Assembly (NCBI RefSeq): GCF_022376445.1
Contig: NW_025954973.1
Coordinates: 124,001 to 188,000 of the forward strand
Source of the DNA: Fomitopsis serialis
Lineage: Eukaryota; Basidiomycota; Agaricomycetes; Polyporales; Fomitopsidaceae
Length of the DNA: 64,000 nucleotides
Direction of reading: 5' to 3'
Positions 25,501-36,149 of this stretch are shown one piece after another. The notes under the pieces were generated by a model. The model was not told the origin of the DNA, made no database searches, and saw nothing but the letters and a program-made list of their open reading frames with translations. Position 1 is the first letter of the stretch. Each line of letters opens with the position of its first letter. Both the position numbers and the translations under genes were made by a program.

Positions 25501-26275
25501 TCCGCACGCTTGCGCGGGCCCGTCCGTTTGCCTCCGCCAGCGTTGGTCGCCTCATCTTGCCTTCGCGACGTGTATTAAACTCAGAAGCACTAGGTGACGC
25601 TACAGCTGGGCAGAGTGAGCAACACCTTTGTGCTCAAGCGTGCCGTGCGAATGGGGTGTTGCTGAACATACGCAGATTCATCATGTTTTCACTTGAAAGC
25701 CGAGGGTCGCCGCGGGCGGGATGTCTCAGGCCAATCGCTACGTTTGCAGATCTGAATTTGTATCACGGCGCGTATGCTCGCATTCGAGCCGCAGACCCGG
25801 CGTAGGCTCATAGGCCATAAGTTACCTGTGGTGAGTATGCAAGTTCGAAATAATGACCAGAAACGAAGAGACTCACTCTAATTCTCCAACGTTCTGCGTG
25901 CAGTGTCAGCCTGGGCTGAGCTTGCACTAGCGTTCCCGCACATCCCGATTCCCCAGAAGGCGAGCGGTCAGTTTTGTCACGGCACCGCATTGGCACCGCA
26001 TGCCCTACCATGTAGCGCGCAGGAGATCCCGCCTGATGGCAGTGCTAGCAAGGTGCTGAAGCGCTGATCCTTTCTACATGGACTCCCAAGACGCTAGGCG
26101 ACCGGACATGATCGTCTTGCGATGGTCCGGAAATCCATCGGATCCGGAGACATGTGAGTCGCGAGCGCGTCAGCTAGGGGTCAACGATAGCGGCATTCAA
26201 TACTCATATTAATAACGCCTGCGTGTTGTTCGTCCTCCTCCTCGACGCGTCCCCGAGGACGCGGCGGACCATATC
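22511..26275. other. 3.8-kb spacer, no gene recognised
   Basis: The longest stretch without a gene in the window. Frames such as plus 23384-23854 and minus 23362-23604 overlap each other antisense and match nothing I know. A short plus-strand run near 24820-24900 (ELSPYVEEAKASLRRVTMAG) looks protein-like but has no partner exons that I can see. Confidence 0.35.
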
Positions 26276-28363
26276 ATGGCTAGCCTCGAGTTCCTGCTCG
26301 GAACGACCATCGGATGCGGCCTCGTCGGGGCGATGTTGTCACAGTTGTACGTCCGCCTTGTCTTTCGGAGTGTCTTCCCGGTTCGCTGACTCCGCAGCTG
26401 ATCTTCTTTCCGGATTCAAAGTCTGTACGGACTGTCTCTCGCTCAAGCCGTGTACTACTTCTGGGTGTATCCCGATGACCCGAGACATTTGAAGGGCCTG
26501 GTGCGTACAGATTGATCGTGGAAAGAAGATCTGCGCGAGCTCATCTTATGCGTAGGTAGCATGCTGGTTGTCAGTGTAGGTTTTAGCATCCACTTCGATG
26601 ACCTGACTGTTGGCCGACAGACTGTTGGACACCGTGAAGGAGGCGATAGCGCTGCAGGTACGTGCATATCTGACCAGTGTGTGCACATATTGACGTTACT
26701 GTCTGTGTAGGTCCTTTTCGAGGACCTGATCGCCAACCACGCCAACCTCGAAAGTATAGCACATCTCTCCATGTAAGCACTATTCGCGAGATGTAGCATA
26801 TAGCCGCTCACGCTCTTCACTCAGAGCTTATGGGGTACGTTCTCACTTCTCGCACATCCTGAGGGGCGCGGCTGAAGTAAAGCTTCACCAAGGCGCAGAA
26901 TGTTCTAGGAGTACGTGGGTACTAGCACGTGCTTCCGTTCTGAGATACTCACCGCGCGCAGTGGATACTTGTGTTCTCAGTACAGTGGTGAGCGACAGCG
27001 AATACCTATAATTCGATTGACGGTATGCTGACGCTGACGATACCGCAGCTTCTACATCAACAACATGAAACATAGTGAGTCTGCTTGTTGAGTTCGTAAA
27101 GTTCATTCACCGACGTATTTCGTCACAGTTCTACGATATCACAAACGTCGTCGACTCATCATAGGTGTCGCCGTGAGTCTCTTCTAAACGCCGCAAAACT
27201 GCCACGCTTACGCTGTTCAGATCGTGCTAGCAATCTTAACCCTTCGTGAGTTACCATCGGATCTGCTTATACATCTCACTAAATCCGCGACGAAGTTGCT
27301 GGGTCCGCAAGTAGGTGTCTTGCGACAATTTAGGCAAACGGAGACCATTGACCTTGCTACTTACACCCTCAGTCATCGACTACGCTATGTAAGTTTCACC
27401 TCGCCGCGTATCACAACACCTGCTCACACCCCCAACCCCCAAGCTACTACAAAGGGAGGTTCAACAAGATGGTGGGCTGTCCCATTCTCCCTTCATCCCC
27501 GACGCGCGACTCATCCATTATTCCATGATCAGTCCTTGGTGGCCCTAGCCCCGCCAGGCATCATCATCCTCACGGACGTCTACATCACATTTGTCCTATG
27601 CTATACGTTATATGCCGCCAAATCAGGCCTGCGTAGCCCGTGAGTACACGTCCGTCAGAAGCCCGTTCAAGCATCGATACACATATCACGTAGAACAGAG
27701 CACTCGTCAACCGATTGATCAAGTACAGCGCCGACCGCGGCATCATCCTATGGTGAGCACCTGCACACAATCCCCGGGACGTAGTCGTCTTATGTGGGCT
27801 TCCGCAGCATGGTGCAACTCGTGGCCCTCGCGACTGTGCGTGCGGTTCACTCTGTTCTCCGTGACGGGTGCAGGGACGCTGACGCGTGCGTGTGGCAGTA
27901 CATCTACGACATCCACTCCGGCTCGACGAACATCACCGCAGTCGTCTACTTCGCCGAAGTGAACGGTGAGCGCCTCTTCAGTCCTTTCCCAGCCACTTGC
28001 TGACTTGATATCTAACTACAGTATACTGCAACACCGGGATGGCAGTGTGAGTCCATCGACCGGGCGGAACGCACCCGCTCACGTCAGCTCTGTCAACGCA
28101 GGCTGAACATGCGCAAGCACGTCCGGGAATCGCTGAACGACCAGTACTCTGTGAGATCATGCCTATGACCCGACCGCAAGGCCCCGTGGATAGTAACAAC
28201 ACCTCGAGGTATGCATATTCGATCTCTGCGGTTCCGGCGTGACTGACATACGTACGCTTTCAGCGGCTCTGACGACACCGCACTGGCCACGCCGCGAACA
28301 CCACCGTCCGCAGCGATCGCACGTCAAAGTATGATTCGTCGCATCGACAATCTATGGCGGTGA
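26276..28363 (+). CDS. DUF6534-like multi-pass membrane protein, copy 1, 17 exons
   Basis: Membrane protein of the basidiomycete DUF6534 type; role unknown. Predicted exons are 26276-26346, 26422-26500, 26556-26569, 26621-26657, 26711-26772, 26825-26834, 26899-26910, 26962-26987, 27049-27074, 27129-27172, 27221-27245, 27315-27388, 27533-27639, 27699-27752, 27808-27965, 28022-28046 and 28102-28168, giving about 296 aa. Family marks are the Gly-rich first helix (LGTTIGCGLVGAMLSQ), LYGLSLAQAVYYFWVYPDD, LLDTVKEAIALQ, TDVYITFVLC, ALVNRLIKYSADRGI and the closing VYCNTGMAVLNMRKHVRESL. Three exons are only 14, 10 and 12 nt long, and copy 2 at 46.8 kb repeats the sizes of the first ten exons. A missing base near 28151 ends the frame at 28168; the paralog suggests a longer tail, which continues in another frame to 28363 (SSGSDD motif). 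Confidence 0.65.
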
Positions 28364-28616
28364 CTGTGCACATCGTCGGCCATGCCCGCTAGAGACGCGT
28401 GTATGCGCGCAGTGCCCGTATCGCTGATAGGCTCGTCGACGCCTTCAGCCGGCCCGGCCAGCGCCACTTCACCCTACATGCCCGCTGGAACGACTGATGT
28501 CGAGGTCTATTCCGTGTTATCATCATCTGAATGCGAGTACCGTTGTTATGCATTTACAAGCAGTACACATATGCTACGTCAGACAATGGATCATGAAACG
28601 TCGGTGCCTAGTGACC

Positions 28617-29812
28617 TCAGGCCCTGCCACATCCCGCGAACAAGCCGCCAGCGAGTCCGATGCCAGCCAGGATGGAACCGCCTACAGTCTTCTTCACCGG
28701 ATCCACCCAGGGCGCGCCCTTCATGCCCGCGCGCTGGAGGTGCGAAAACCAACTGCCCTTCGGGATGTATGCGCCGTAGAAGCGGCGCTGAGCCCAAGCT
28801 GCCGCGGAACCTGCGCAGCCAACGACGTGAGCATACTGTGTTCTTGTACGAGATAGGACAGCTGGTCCGTACCTGCAACGGGGCCCTCAGGCGACATCCC
28901 AAAGAGCCTGAATAGAGGGCGGAGGAACCACGACTCGGGGATAATGAGCATGACGCTGGAGACAATCAACGTCTCGAACAAGACCGGGTGTTGTTCCGCC
29001 AAGTCCCCTGGTAAGGCGTGAGATCGCAACATAGGATACGGACGTATGGACTGGACCGACCGATAGTGACAATGATATCCTCGACATGCTTCATGATCGG
29101 GTCGAGATGTATCCGAAGTTCCTTCTCCGACATCCCATGTTGCACGCCCAACTTGATGAAGGCCTCTTCTGCTTTGCGAACAACCAGGGAAACGTTGCCT
29201 CTGCGCTCTGCATGGTTGGGCGCCTGGTCAGGTGGGGGGAACTGCTCCTTCAACTGCTCGAGGAGGTCCGCGAACACCTTCTCGATGTTGTGCTGAATCT
29301 CGTCAAAGGGCTTGTTTGCAGTTTGTGCAATGACCTCTTTGAGGTCTTCCGTATCAGCGATGACTACTTGGACAGCATATTGGAAATGGCGTAGCTGGGC
29401 GACGGTGGTCGCGTCAGCCTTTTGTGCAGCTTCGTGGATGAGGGAAGCCGCGTAGTCCTGAGAACGATGGCCAAGCGATTGTGCACGGTCCCAGAATTGT
29501 TGTGGCGTTCCGAGCTTGCCTAGACGACGATTGACATCGGAAATCGCCTCTGTGATGCCACTGAGTAGATGCTGATACTAAACGGACGCAAACGTACTGT
29601 TCATGCCATCGTGCGCCTTATCAACAGCACCTTTGATTCCATGGAATATATTCCTGTAATCATTGGTCAGTGGCTCCCGACGACTCGTTAAGATGAAAAA
29701 GAGACACTTGCCTACCGAAGTTTGCTGTGGTCAGCGCTGAAACAGGTTCAGCGCCAAGGAGGACGACAGTGCTAAGGAGCGCGAACCAAGCTGAGGCGAA
29801 TACGACTCGCAT
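28617..29812 (-). CDS. Interferon-induced 6-16-like secreted or membrane protein, copy 1
   Basis: Predicted 324 aa, exons 29812-29712, 29653-29598, 29549-29061, 29007-28873 and 28810-28617. A signal peptide (MRVVFASAWFALLSTVVLLG, ending near PVSA) leads into a charged helical region of about 160 residues, a hydrophobic segment (LIVSSVMLIIPESWFLRPLF), and a C-terminal part with AAWAQRRFYGAYIPKGSWFS followed by a Gly/Ala-rich stretch (GGSILAGIGLAGGLFAG). The C-terminal pattern resembles the Ifi-6-16/ISG12 family, whose animal members act at membranes in cell death and immunity; the fungal role is unknown. The first intron appears to use GC-AG (AG|GCAAGT), since only that keeps frame with copy 2. 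Copy 2 lies just upstream on the same strand, with matching exon sizes (56 and 135 nt). Confidence 0.65.
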
Positions 29813-29843
29813 GATGGTGGATGGGGACAGAAGGAGGCCTCGC

Positions 29844-29864
29844 GCTCGCCGCGCCCTTTAATAT
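29844..29864 (-). promoter_or_regulatory. Shared core promoter element, 6-16-like copy 1
   Basis: On the minus strand TATTAAAG is followed by GGCGCGGCGAG, about 35-50 bases upstream of the ATG at 29812. Copy 2 has a near-identical arrangement at 31453-31477. A TATA-like box plus GC box is inferred from conservation between the two genes. The remaining stretch up to 30216 shows no gene. Confidence 0.45.
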
Positions 29865-30216
29865 GGGCGAGCGGGCGTTGAGGACTGCACAAAGGAAGCT
29901 CATGTCGACGGAACCTTATTTCCACGGACAACGGAAGCAGCTCACCTTCCTGATACAGACAACACACCTAGGTGTGGCGTGCTCTGTGAAGGTATTTCGG
30001 CTGCGCGGCTCAATGGACTCAACCTCGACCGCATGACCGCCCAGCGGCGTGCACGGGAAGTCCACTGGGCTGCTGCGCCCTGTAGGTTGCCTGGCACCTC
30101 TGCTCATAAGTGATCTGAACATGACATATTAGATTCGGAAATCGCGCCATACACTAAGACTCTAATTCCCGTGGTAGGGGTTCTCACTCGACGGCTTACT
30201 GATATACACGCTCTTC

Positions 30217-31420
30217 TTAGGGCCATGTAATCGCTTCGCAGAGTCCGGTTGGTCCGCAGTGATATATGGTCTCGGTCGAATGCTCCCAGCGACCGAAAGC
30301 TGCGCGGTGCAGATACGAGAACCAGCTCCCCTTTGTGACGGTTCCGCCATAGAATGTGCGCTGGGTCCAGGTCGCCAAGGAACCACCTATTGACGGTTCA
30401 ACGAAGTGAGCATGGCATGCCCTGGTACAATCACATCGAGATAGTGAAGATATTGCCTCGTACCTTTGGCAGGACCTTTAGGAGCGAAGCCGAAGAATCG
30501 GAGCAATGGGCGAAGGAACCAGGCTTCGGGGATGATGATCATGACACCAGAGACGAGCAAAGTCTTGAGCAAGTACGGGTGTTGTTCCGCCAGATCACCT
30601 GGCAAGGGTTCAATGTGAGATCACAAGGATATGAAACAAAAATATGACAATGTAAACGGACCGATGGCAACGACGACGTCTTCGACGTGCTTCATAATTG
30701 GGGCAAGACGCATCTTGAGTTGCTCCTCCGATATCCCGTGTTCCACGCCAAACTTGATGAGGGACTCCTCTATGATGTTGACGACCAGTGTCACATTGCC
30801 CTCCCGCTCTGCGTGGCTCAGCGCATGATCAGGCGGAGGGAACCGGTCTTTCAGATCCTCCAAGATGTTCGCCAGGGTCTTCTCTATACCGCGCCGGACA
30901 TTATCGAACGATTCATCGGGGACTTGTGCGATGATCAGCTCTTTCAGGTCGCCTGTGTCATGGACAATAACTTCCATCGTGCTTTGAATATCGTAAAGTC
31001 GAGCAGCAGTAGTCGGGTCCTCCTTCTGTGCAGCCTCGTGGATCAAGAAACCTGCGTAATCCTGGCCGCGCCGACCAAGCGACAGTGCGTCTTGCCAGAA
31101 TCGATTCGGGGTCAAAGGGCCAAAGGAGTCAAGCACGACATCTGCGACATCGTTTACAGTTCAGTAGGCACTGACAGACGGGTATCATGTGGACGTAAGC
31201 GCACCATTTATGACATCTTGCGCTTTGTGTACGGCATCTTTGAGTTCACGGAAGATACTCCTGCGATCCAGCGTCAGCAACGAAGAACAGTACTGGTCTC
31301 TACGACTCACTTTGCAAAGTTGGCTGTGGTTGACGCTGAGACTGGCTCTGGGCTGACAAAAGCCGTCAACAGAACCGTGGTGAGGAACGCGAACCACGCT
31401 GAAGCGAACACAATTTTCAT
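30217..31420 (-). CDS. Interferon-induced 6-16-like secreted or membrane protein, copy 2
   Basis: Predicted 316 aa, exons 31420-31311, 31260-31205, 31141-30662, 30598-30464 and 30386-30217; all junctions keep frame. A signal peptide (MKIVFASAWFAFLTTVLLTA) is followed by a long charged helical region (FPPPDHALSHAEREGNVTLV, APIMKHVEDVVVAIG), a hydrophobic segment (TLLVSGVMIIIPEAWFLRPL) and SLATWTQRTFYGGTVTKGSW. After YLHRAAF the sequence departs from copy 1: the Gly-rich end is replaced by a short tail ending CEAITWP. This may be a late frameshift or true divergence. Exons 2 and 4 have the same lengths as in copy 1, so the genes arose by tandem duplication. Family assignment as in copy 1. Confidence 0.65.
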
Positions 31421-31975
31421 GATGGTGGGACAAGAGCACGATCCTCGTCCGACCCTCGCCACGCCTCTTTATGTAAACGGTACATCGGCGTCTAGAGACG
31501 CACTGAAGAAGGGTCGTGATGACAGAACCTTGTATCCACGAACAAGGAGAATCTTCTTACGGAACAACACCCCTGCATGTTGCGGCACTGCCGTCACGGC
31601 TATTCGGTCCTTGGATCCAATCGAGACAGCGCATGACTTCGATGCACAGAGATTAGGATGACATTACGGTAATTTTGTACAAGTCAAGGCTCGATGTCCT
31701 GTTAACTGGGACATATACGCTGTCGTCCCCAACATGAGCATGTCTCGCGTGAGAGGAACGTAACGACGCACCTATGCTATGCCATATGGACCATATCGTC
31801 AGACGCAGACGTCGTCGACGTTCTCGAAATGCACATCCTGCTTGCCACACTCCGCTCTGAATCGACGCCATTCATGACTCCGGGCCCTTTCGGGAGGCGC
31901 AGCATTCGCGGAGTGGGAGGGTAGCCTCTCGGCGTTGAGAGGAATGACGGTCCTGATAGCTGCATCTCGTACATA
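31421..31975. other. Spacer with promoter of 6-16-like copy 2
   Basis: Minus strand at 31453-31477: CATAAAGAGGCGTGGCGAG, matching the element before copy 1. No gene is seen in the rest. The 3-prime end of the kinase gene follows at 31976. Confidence 0.4.
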
Positions 31976-33717
31976 TCAGCACATAAACGCGATCAGGTTA
32001 CGCAACAACATGCCTCGTTCACGTTTCTGCAAGACGTCTTGCCACTTGATGCCCCTGCTCCCGTGTCAGCGAGGCGACACAACACCGAAGCAGCGACAAC
32101 CACCCACATATGTTGGTCGAAGCCCGGACACTTAGAGATACCGGCGATGTCCATCCGCTCGATCGGGTCCTCTGAGAGCATCTGAGAACCGTCAAGACAT
32201 GCCGATGCAGAAAGAACAAGATAGGCGTACCCCTCGTACTAGATCAACCAGGTAACTGCATGCGCCTTCGGCATCTGCCATATGCGACAACGCATCATCG
32301 CGCGATCCGCCTACGTTAGCCTTCGTACAGGAATTAACACCTCCAAAAAGCTGGGCGCAACGCTTTAACGCCTGAGACGACATGAGATGGCTGACGAGAA
32401 CGTACCTCGCCGGTGAGCAGCTCGCTGACGACGACGCCCAAGGACCATATATCCACCGACTGGTCATACTCCGGCTCGACGCCATTGCTGTCAGGGAGCA
32501 ACTCCGGCGCGGCGTAGTTCTGGGTGAAGACCACCTCGTCGAATACGAACCGTCTCCGCAGCTTCCCGTCCTTCAGCTGCCTGCACGAGTTGAAGTCCGC
32601 GATCGCACAGTGCCCGTCGCTGCCGACGAGGACGTTGGCTGGCTTCAGGTCGTGGTGCACGAGTCCCTGCGTATGGAGCCAGTTAAGGCCCAGGACCTAC
32701 GTAGAGTGAGCTTTGCGACGCCTGCACGGCTCAGGCTAGTCGCGCTTACCAACTCTGCGGTGACAAGCCACACTTCTCTGTGGCTCAGCAGGCCCAGGTA
32801 CTGCTCCAGGGTGCCGCCAGCGTAGTATTTCTGTGAATCGTAAGCTGATGTTTCAAAAATACGCGCTTGAAACTCGCACCGTTAGGATATGCAGGTCGCC
32901 GAAAGGCGTCAGCCAGTCACGCCGCGTGCACCCCATGTAAGGCTCCAGGAGGAACTTCTGGGGGGCCTCGCTGAGCATGCGCAAGATCTTGACCTCGGTG
33001 ACGACACCACGATACTCCAAGGGAAGTGACGAGTCGGTAACTCGTACGACCTTCATCGCAACGTCTTGTTCTTGCATAACGTCCCGGACCAAGAACACCT
33101 TGCCGGAGCCTCCCTCGCCGACGATACCGCGTACGGCGAGCCTCTTGCTGCCATCTGAGCCACCCTTCGAAGTAGAGGAGCTCCAGGACGGGATTGAGCC
33201 CAAGTCTGATGGTTGGTCCGAGCATGCCAGGGGAGTATCACTTTTAGACACGGAGAAGGTGAGTATACGAGCGGTATGAAGGAACACTGGCTTACCCTCC
33301 TGACAACGTCGACGACTCACCTAGCCCGTCAGACGTCCTTGGCGCTTCTACACTGGGAACGGCCACCATCATTGACTCCGTAGGCCTCGGAGGCTCCTTC
33401 CGCTTCCCGGGCTGCCTAAGCAATCTTAGAACTCGCCCTTCGCCGAATAGCAGAACCGCTCACCTCGCCTTGTTTTTACGAGCCGGGCCTATGTTGGGCG
33501 CGCGCGCGAGGGCGGATATCCACGACCGGCGCACGCTGGTGCGCTGGGAGCCGGCCTGAGCGGTCACGGACAGCCTTGAGATGGGGATGTGATCCGGCGT
33601 CCATTCGCAGACATAGACGGAGGAGAGGTCGCTTGCCGAGTGGAATTCTTCGTCGTCGGGTCCCCTGGGCGAGCAGGGTCGTGCGATGCGTCGAAGGAGA
33701 CGCTTAAGATCAAGCAT
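31976..33717 (-). CDS. Atypical protein kinase with HHD and DFN motifs
   Basis: Predicted 449 aa from eight exons: 33717-33464, 33415-33296, 33240-32880, 32830-32750, 32696-32406, 32320-32231, 32181-32108 and 32054-31976. All introns are 48-85 nt and in phase. After about 160 residues without a known domain comes a kinase fold: Gly loop GEGGSGKVFLV, lysine in VAMKVV, helix-C Glu in TEVKIL, catalytic loop HHDLKPANVLV, DFN where DFG is normal, YAAPELL, DIWSLGVVVSELLTGE, then DPIERMDIAGI and IKWQDVLQKRE. The last part recalls AGC kinases. The catalytic Asp, the Asn and the Lys are present, but the Arg of HRD and the Gly of DFG are not. It may be an active non-RD kinase or a pseudokinase. Substrate unknown. 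Confidence 0.8.
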
Positions 33718-35104
33718 TTCGAAGGTGAGTAGGTTGGAGAGTTGGGTGAGGCGTCGTGTTCGCACCTGCTATTTAACTGCAACTGCTTCGCCACTGATCT
33801 GCTCGAGCCTCAATACGCCGCTCGAGCGATGACCTTGAAAGGGAATGATCTGGTGAGATGAGAGATGAGTGGCAGACGTGCGAGGCTCATCATATCGCCC
33901 GTTCGAAGAAAGCGCAAGGCGTTGAGTTGCGATGCGATCTTGTTGTGCAATAAACCTCGAGGCGACTGTCGCCACAGGAAGGTGTTGTTCAAGGTCGCCA
34001 CTGGTGGCGCAGAATAAGTACGGAGACTAACCAATCAGACCAATCGCCTCACTTCTCCGAGGCCGCGTCTTGTGCGGCGTCGATGATCTCGACAAGTGAT
34101 GGCTCTAGTAGCTTTGAGTCTCGACCTTCGCCCTATCGCGGGAGACGGATAGCTCGACTTTCTTTAAATGCGAAAAGTACGCGGCTTCCCCAGAGAACGA
34201 ACTGTGGCACATCGGGTTCTACTGTAGGTTCGAAAGCTATTGCGGTTGGGGCTATACAGCAGCGGCGCAGACTAACTTATCAGTAGAAGGACTCACCAGC
34301 GGAACGTGGCGGACTACTCTTAGCCACTAATGGGCTGGGCACGTAGATGATCGTGTTGAAAAGGTTCACTGTCACGGCTTCGCAGATCGCGCTATCAGAC
34401 GAGTAGTTTCACTGGGAGGTCTTCTGGATCAGAAGAGCACGAAACGGATCCTCAAGAACCTAGGAAATCACCGATGCTATATCTTTGTCGAATTATCCGA
34501 TACATGGTGATGTTGCCTTCAGTGAAGAAAGCTCAATCTCGCATTGCGGTAAAACTGAACATTGCACGCAGGGTGCGTGGCAAAATGTAACTATGTGTGT
34601 ACGGAGGAGAGTGATAGATGTGTTTCATACTCACCGACGCCTGCAACCCTCCTACAACCCTCCTACGATAACATGGGGGCTTCATACCTTCCTCCGAGTC
34701 ATGAGGGTCATTGGTATGCGCCCCATCGTACTCCGTCGAAGACTTGATCTGCATGCCCCGGACAGTGCATACGGTGCATGTTCGAAATCACTGTCTCCAA
34801 TGGGCCATGGTACTCCAGATAGTCCGGTCCAATTCAAAAGACGTTGGGGCCGGAAAGCATTCGTCCTGGGAGTCTCAGCGACCACTAGAGTCCAAGCGAT
34901 TTCGGTGCGTGGCAGAGAGGAGATGGTCATCATTGCAAACCGAGAGCGCTGCATTGGTGGGAGGAGACAGCCACAGGCTGGTCACGTTGCCGCCGAAGGC
35001 TTACGAGCATCGAGTCCGAAGGGCGCCAAACCACCGAGCTCTTTAATAACCTCATTCACCCCGCTGCTCGCCCACCTTCGCATCCTCGTCTACCCCCACC
35101 AAAA
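33718..35104. other. 1.4-kb spacer, no gene recognised
   Basis: Lies between the divergently oriented kinase and ISD11 genes and so holds both promoters. The plus frame 34485-35300 overlaps ISD11 in another frame and is a chance frame. Confidence 0.4.
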
Positions 35105-35456
35105 ATGGCTGCAGCACCGACGAAGCAGGCTCTCACCGAGCTTTTCAACACTACCATGCGCACGTCGCGGGAGTTCAGCTCGTACAACTTCCGCAACTAC
35201 TTCATCCGCCGAACGAAGAAAGCATTCCAGGAGATCGAGGTACGTCCCTGTCGATTGTTCTGCTGCACACATTGTAATTGGGCTCGACACTTGTCAATAG
35301 AATGAGGCGGATGCGGCAAAATTGTCCGCATTCTACAACGAGAAGACGAAGGAGCTCGCGGTCCTGAAACGCAGCGCTATCACCAATCAGCTCTACGGTG
35401 GATGGCAGCTCGTAGTGGAGAAGCAAAGCGCGGAGAGAGAAAGAAGTGACAATTGA
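35105..35456 (+). CDS. ISD11: ISD11/LYRM4 iron-sulfur cluster assembly factor
   Basis: 96-aa protein from exons 35105-35239 and 35301-35456 (61-nt intron). Isd11 is the small LYR-family partner that stabilises the mitochondrial cysteine desulfurase Nfs1, the first step of Fe-S cluster synthesis in the matrix. Visible marks are the helix FSSYNFRNYFIRRTKKAF (the LYR-type motif, read YNFRNY as in fungal Isd11), then KELAVLKRSAITNQLY and LVVEK near the end, matching the known C-terminal pattern. Length agrees with yeast Isd11 (94 aa). ATG at 35105 is the first in frame. It stands alone among accessory genes. Confidence 0.92.
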
Positions 35457-36149
35457 TCGGTGAGTCACGCAGTCAGCAGGGATGTTCAGGAGTTCTGACC
35501 AAATCCTAGTAGCACTCTGCGCTGTTGTCATCCCTCACCTTCGTCCATATGTCAATTCGCTATCCATTATCCGCTTGGTTTAGGCTTCTCGGTGTATCAT
35601 AGATGTATGTTTTACAAACATTCCTCGCGCTATTATTCAGTGAGATCGACAATGATTCTTCGCATTCGCGTGAACAGGAGCCTCTGCCCGCACATCTACT
35701 CCAAGGACGACAGTGTGCGGCGATCATCGCCTGCAGGGCTCCGATTCATCACGACAAGTATATTCTCCTGATATTGAGAATTTACGCGTCGCAAGTCTCA
35801 TGTGGGTCACGTACTCCTCCTGTACTCTGTTAAGCCATGGTAAGAAGGGCATATAGGTGCTTCGCCGGATGAGAATTGCCCTGGCATTCGTTATTGTGAC
35901 CAAGCCGACTATGTGCTCCCGATGGAGGGAAAGATGCCGCATCTTACGTCGAGGTATGCGTTCGGTATGAGGGACAGTATCAATTGGATGTGGTAAGTAT
36001 GCATACAAGACTGCCACACACCGCTACTAACTAGTACTATTACTGTCAGCATTGTGCATGATGCCAGGCATACATTCAGAACCAGTCAATGTAGCTCCCA
36101 ACACTCACTGCGCCGCTGAATTTGCCTGAACGGACTCCGGTGACATGAT
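35457..36149. other. Spacer, no gene seen
   Basis: About 700 bases downstream of ISD11 with only short frames; nothing recognised. Confidence 0.4.

Noticed and set aside
29550..29597. In-frame TAG in 6-16-like copy 1 taken as a nonsense mutation
   Set aside because: The stop lies inside a 48-nt intron with GTACGT donor and CACAG acceptor at the same place as the intron of copy 2.
34485..35300. 271-codon plus frame overlapping ISD11
   Set aside because: It overlaps ISD11 exon 1 and the intron in another frame; no homology seen.
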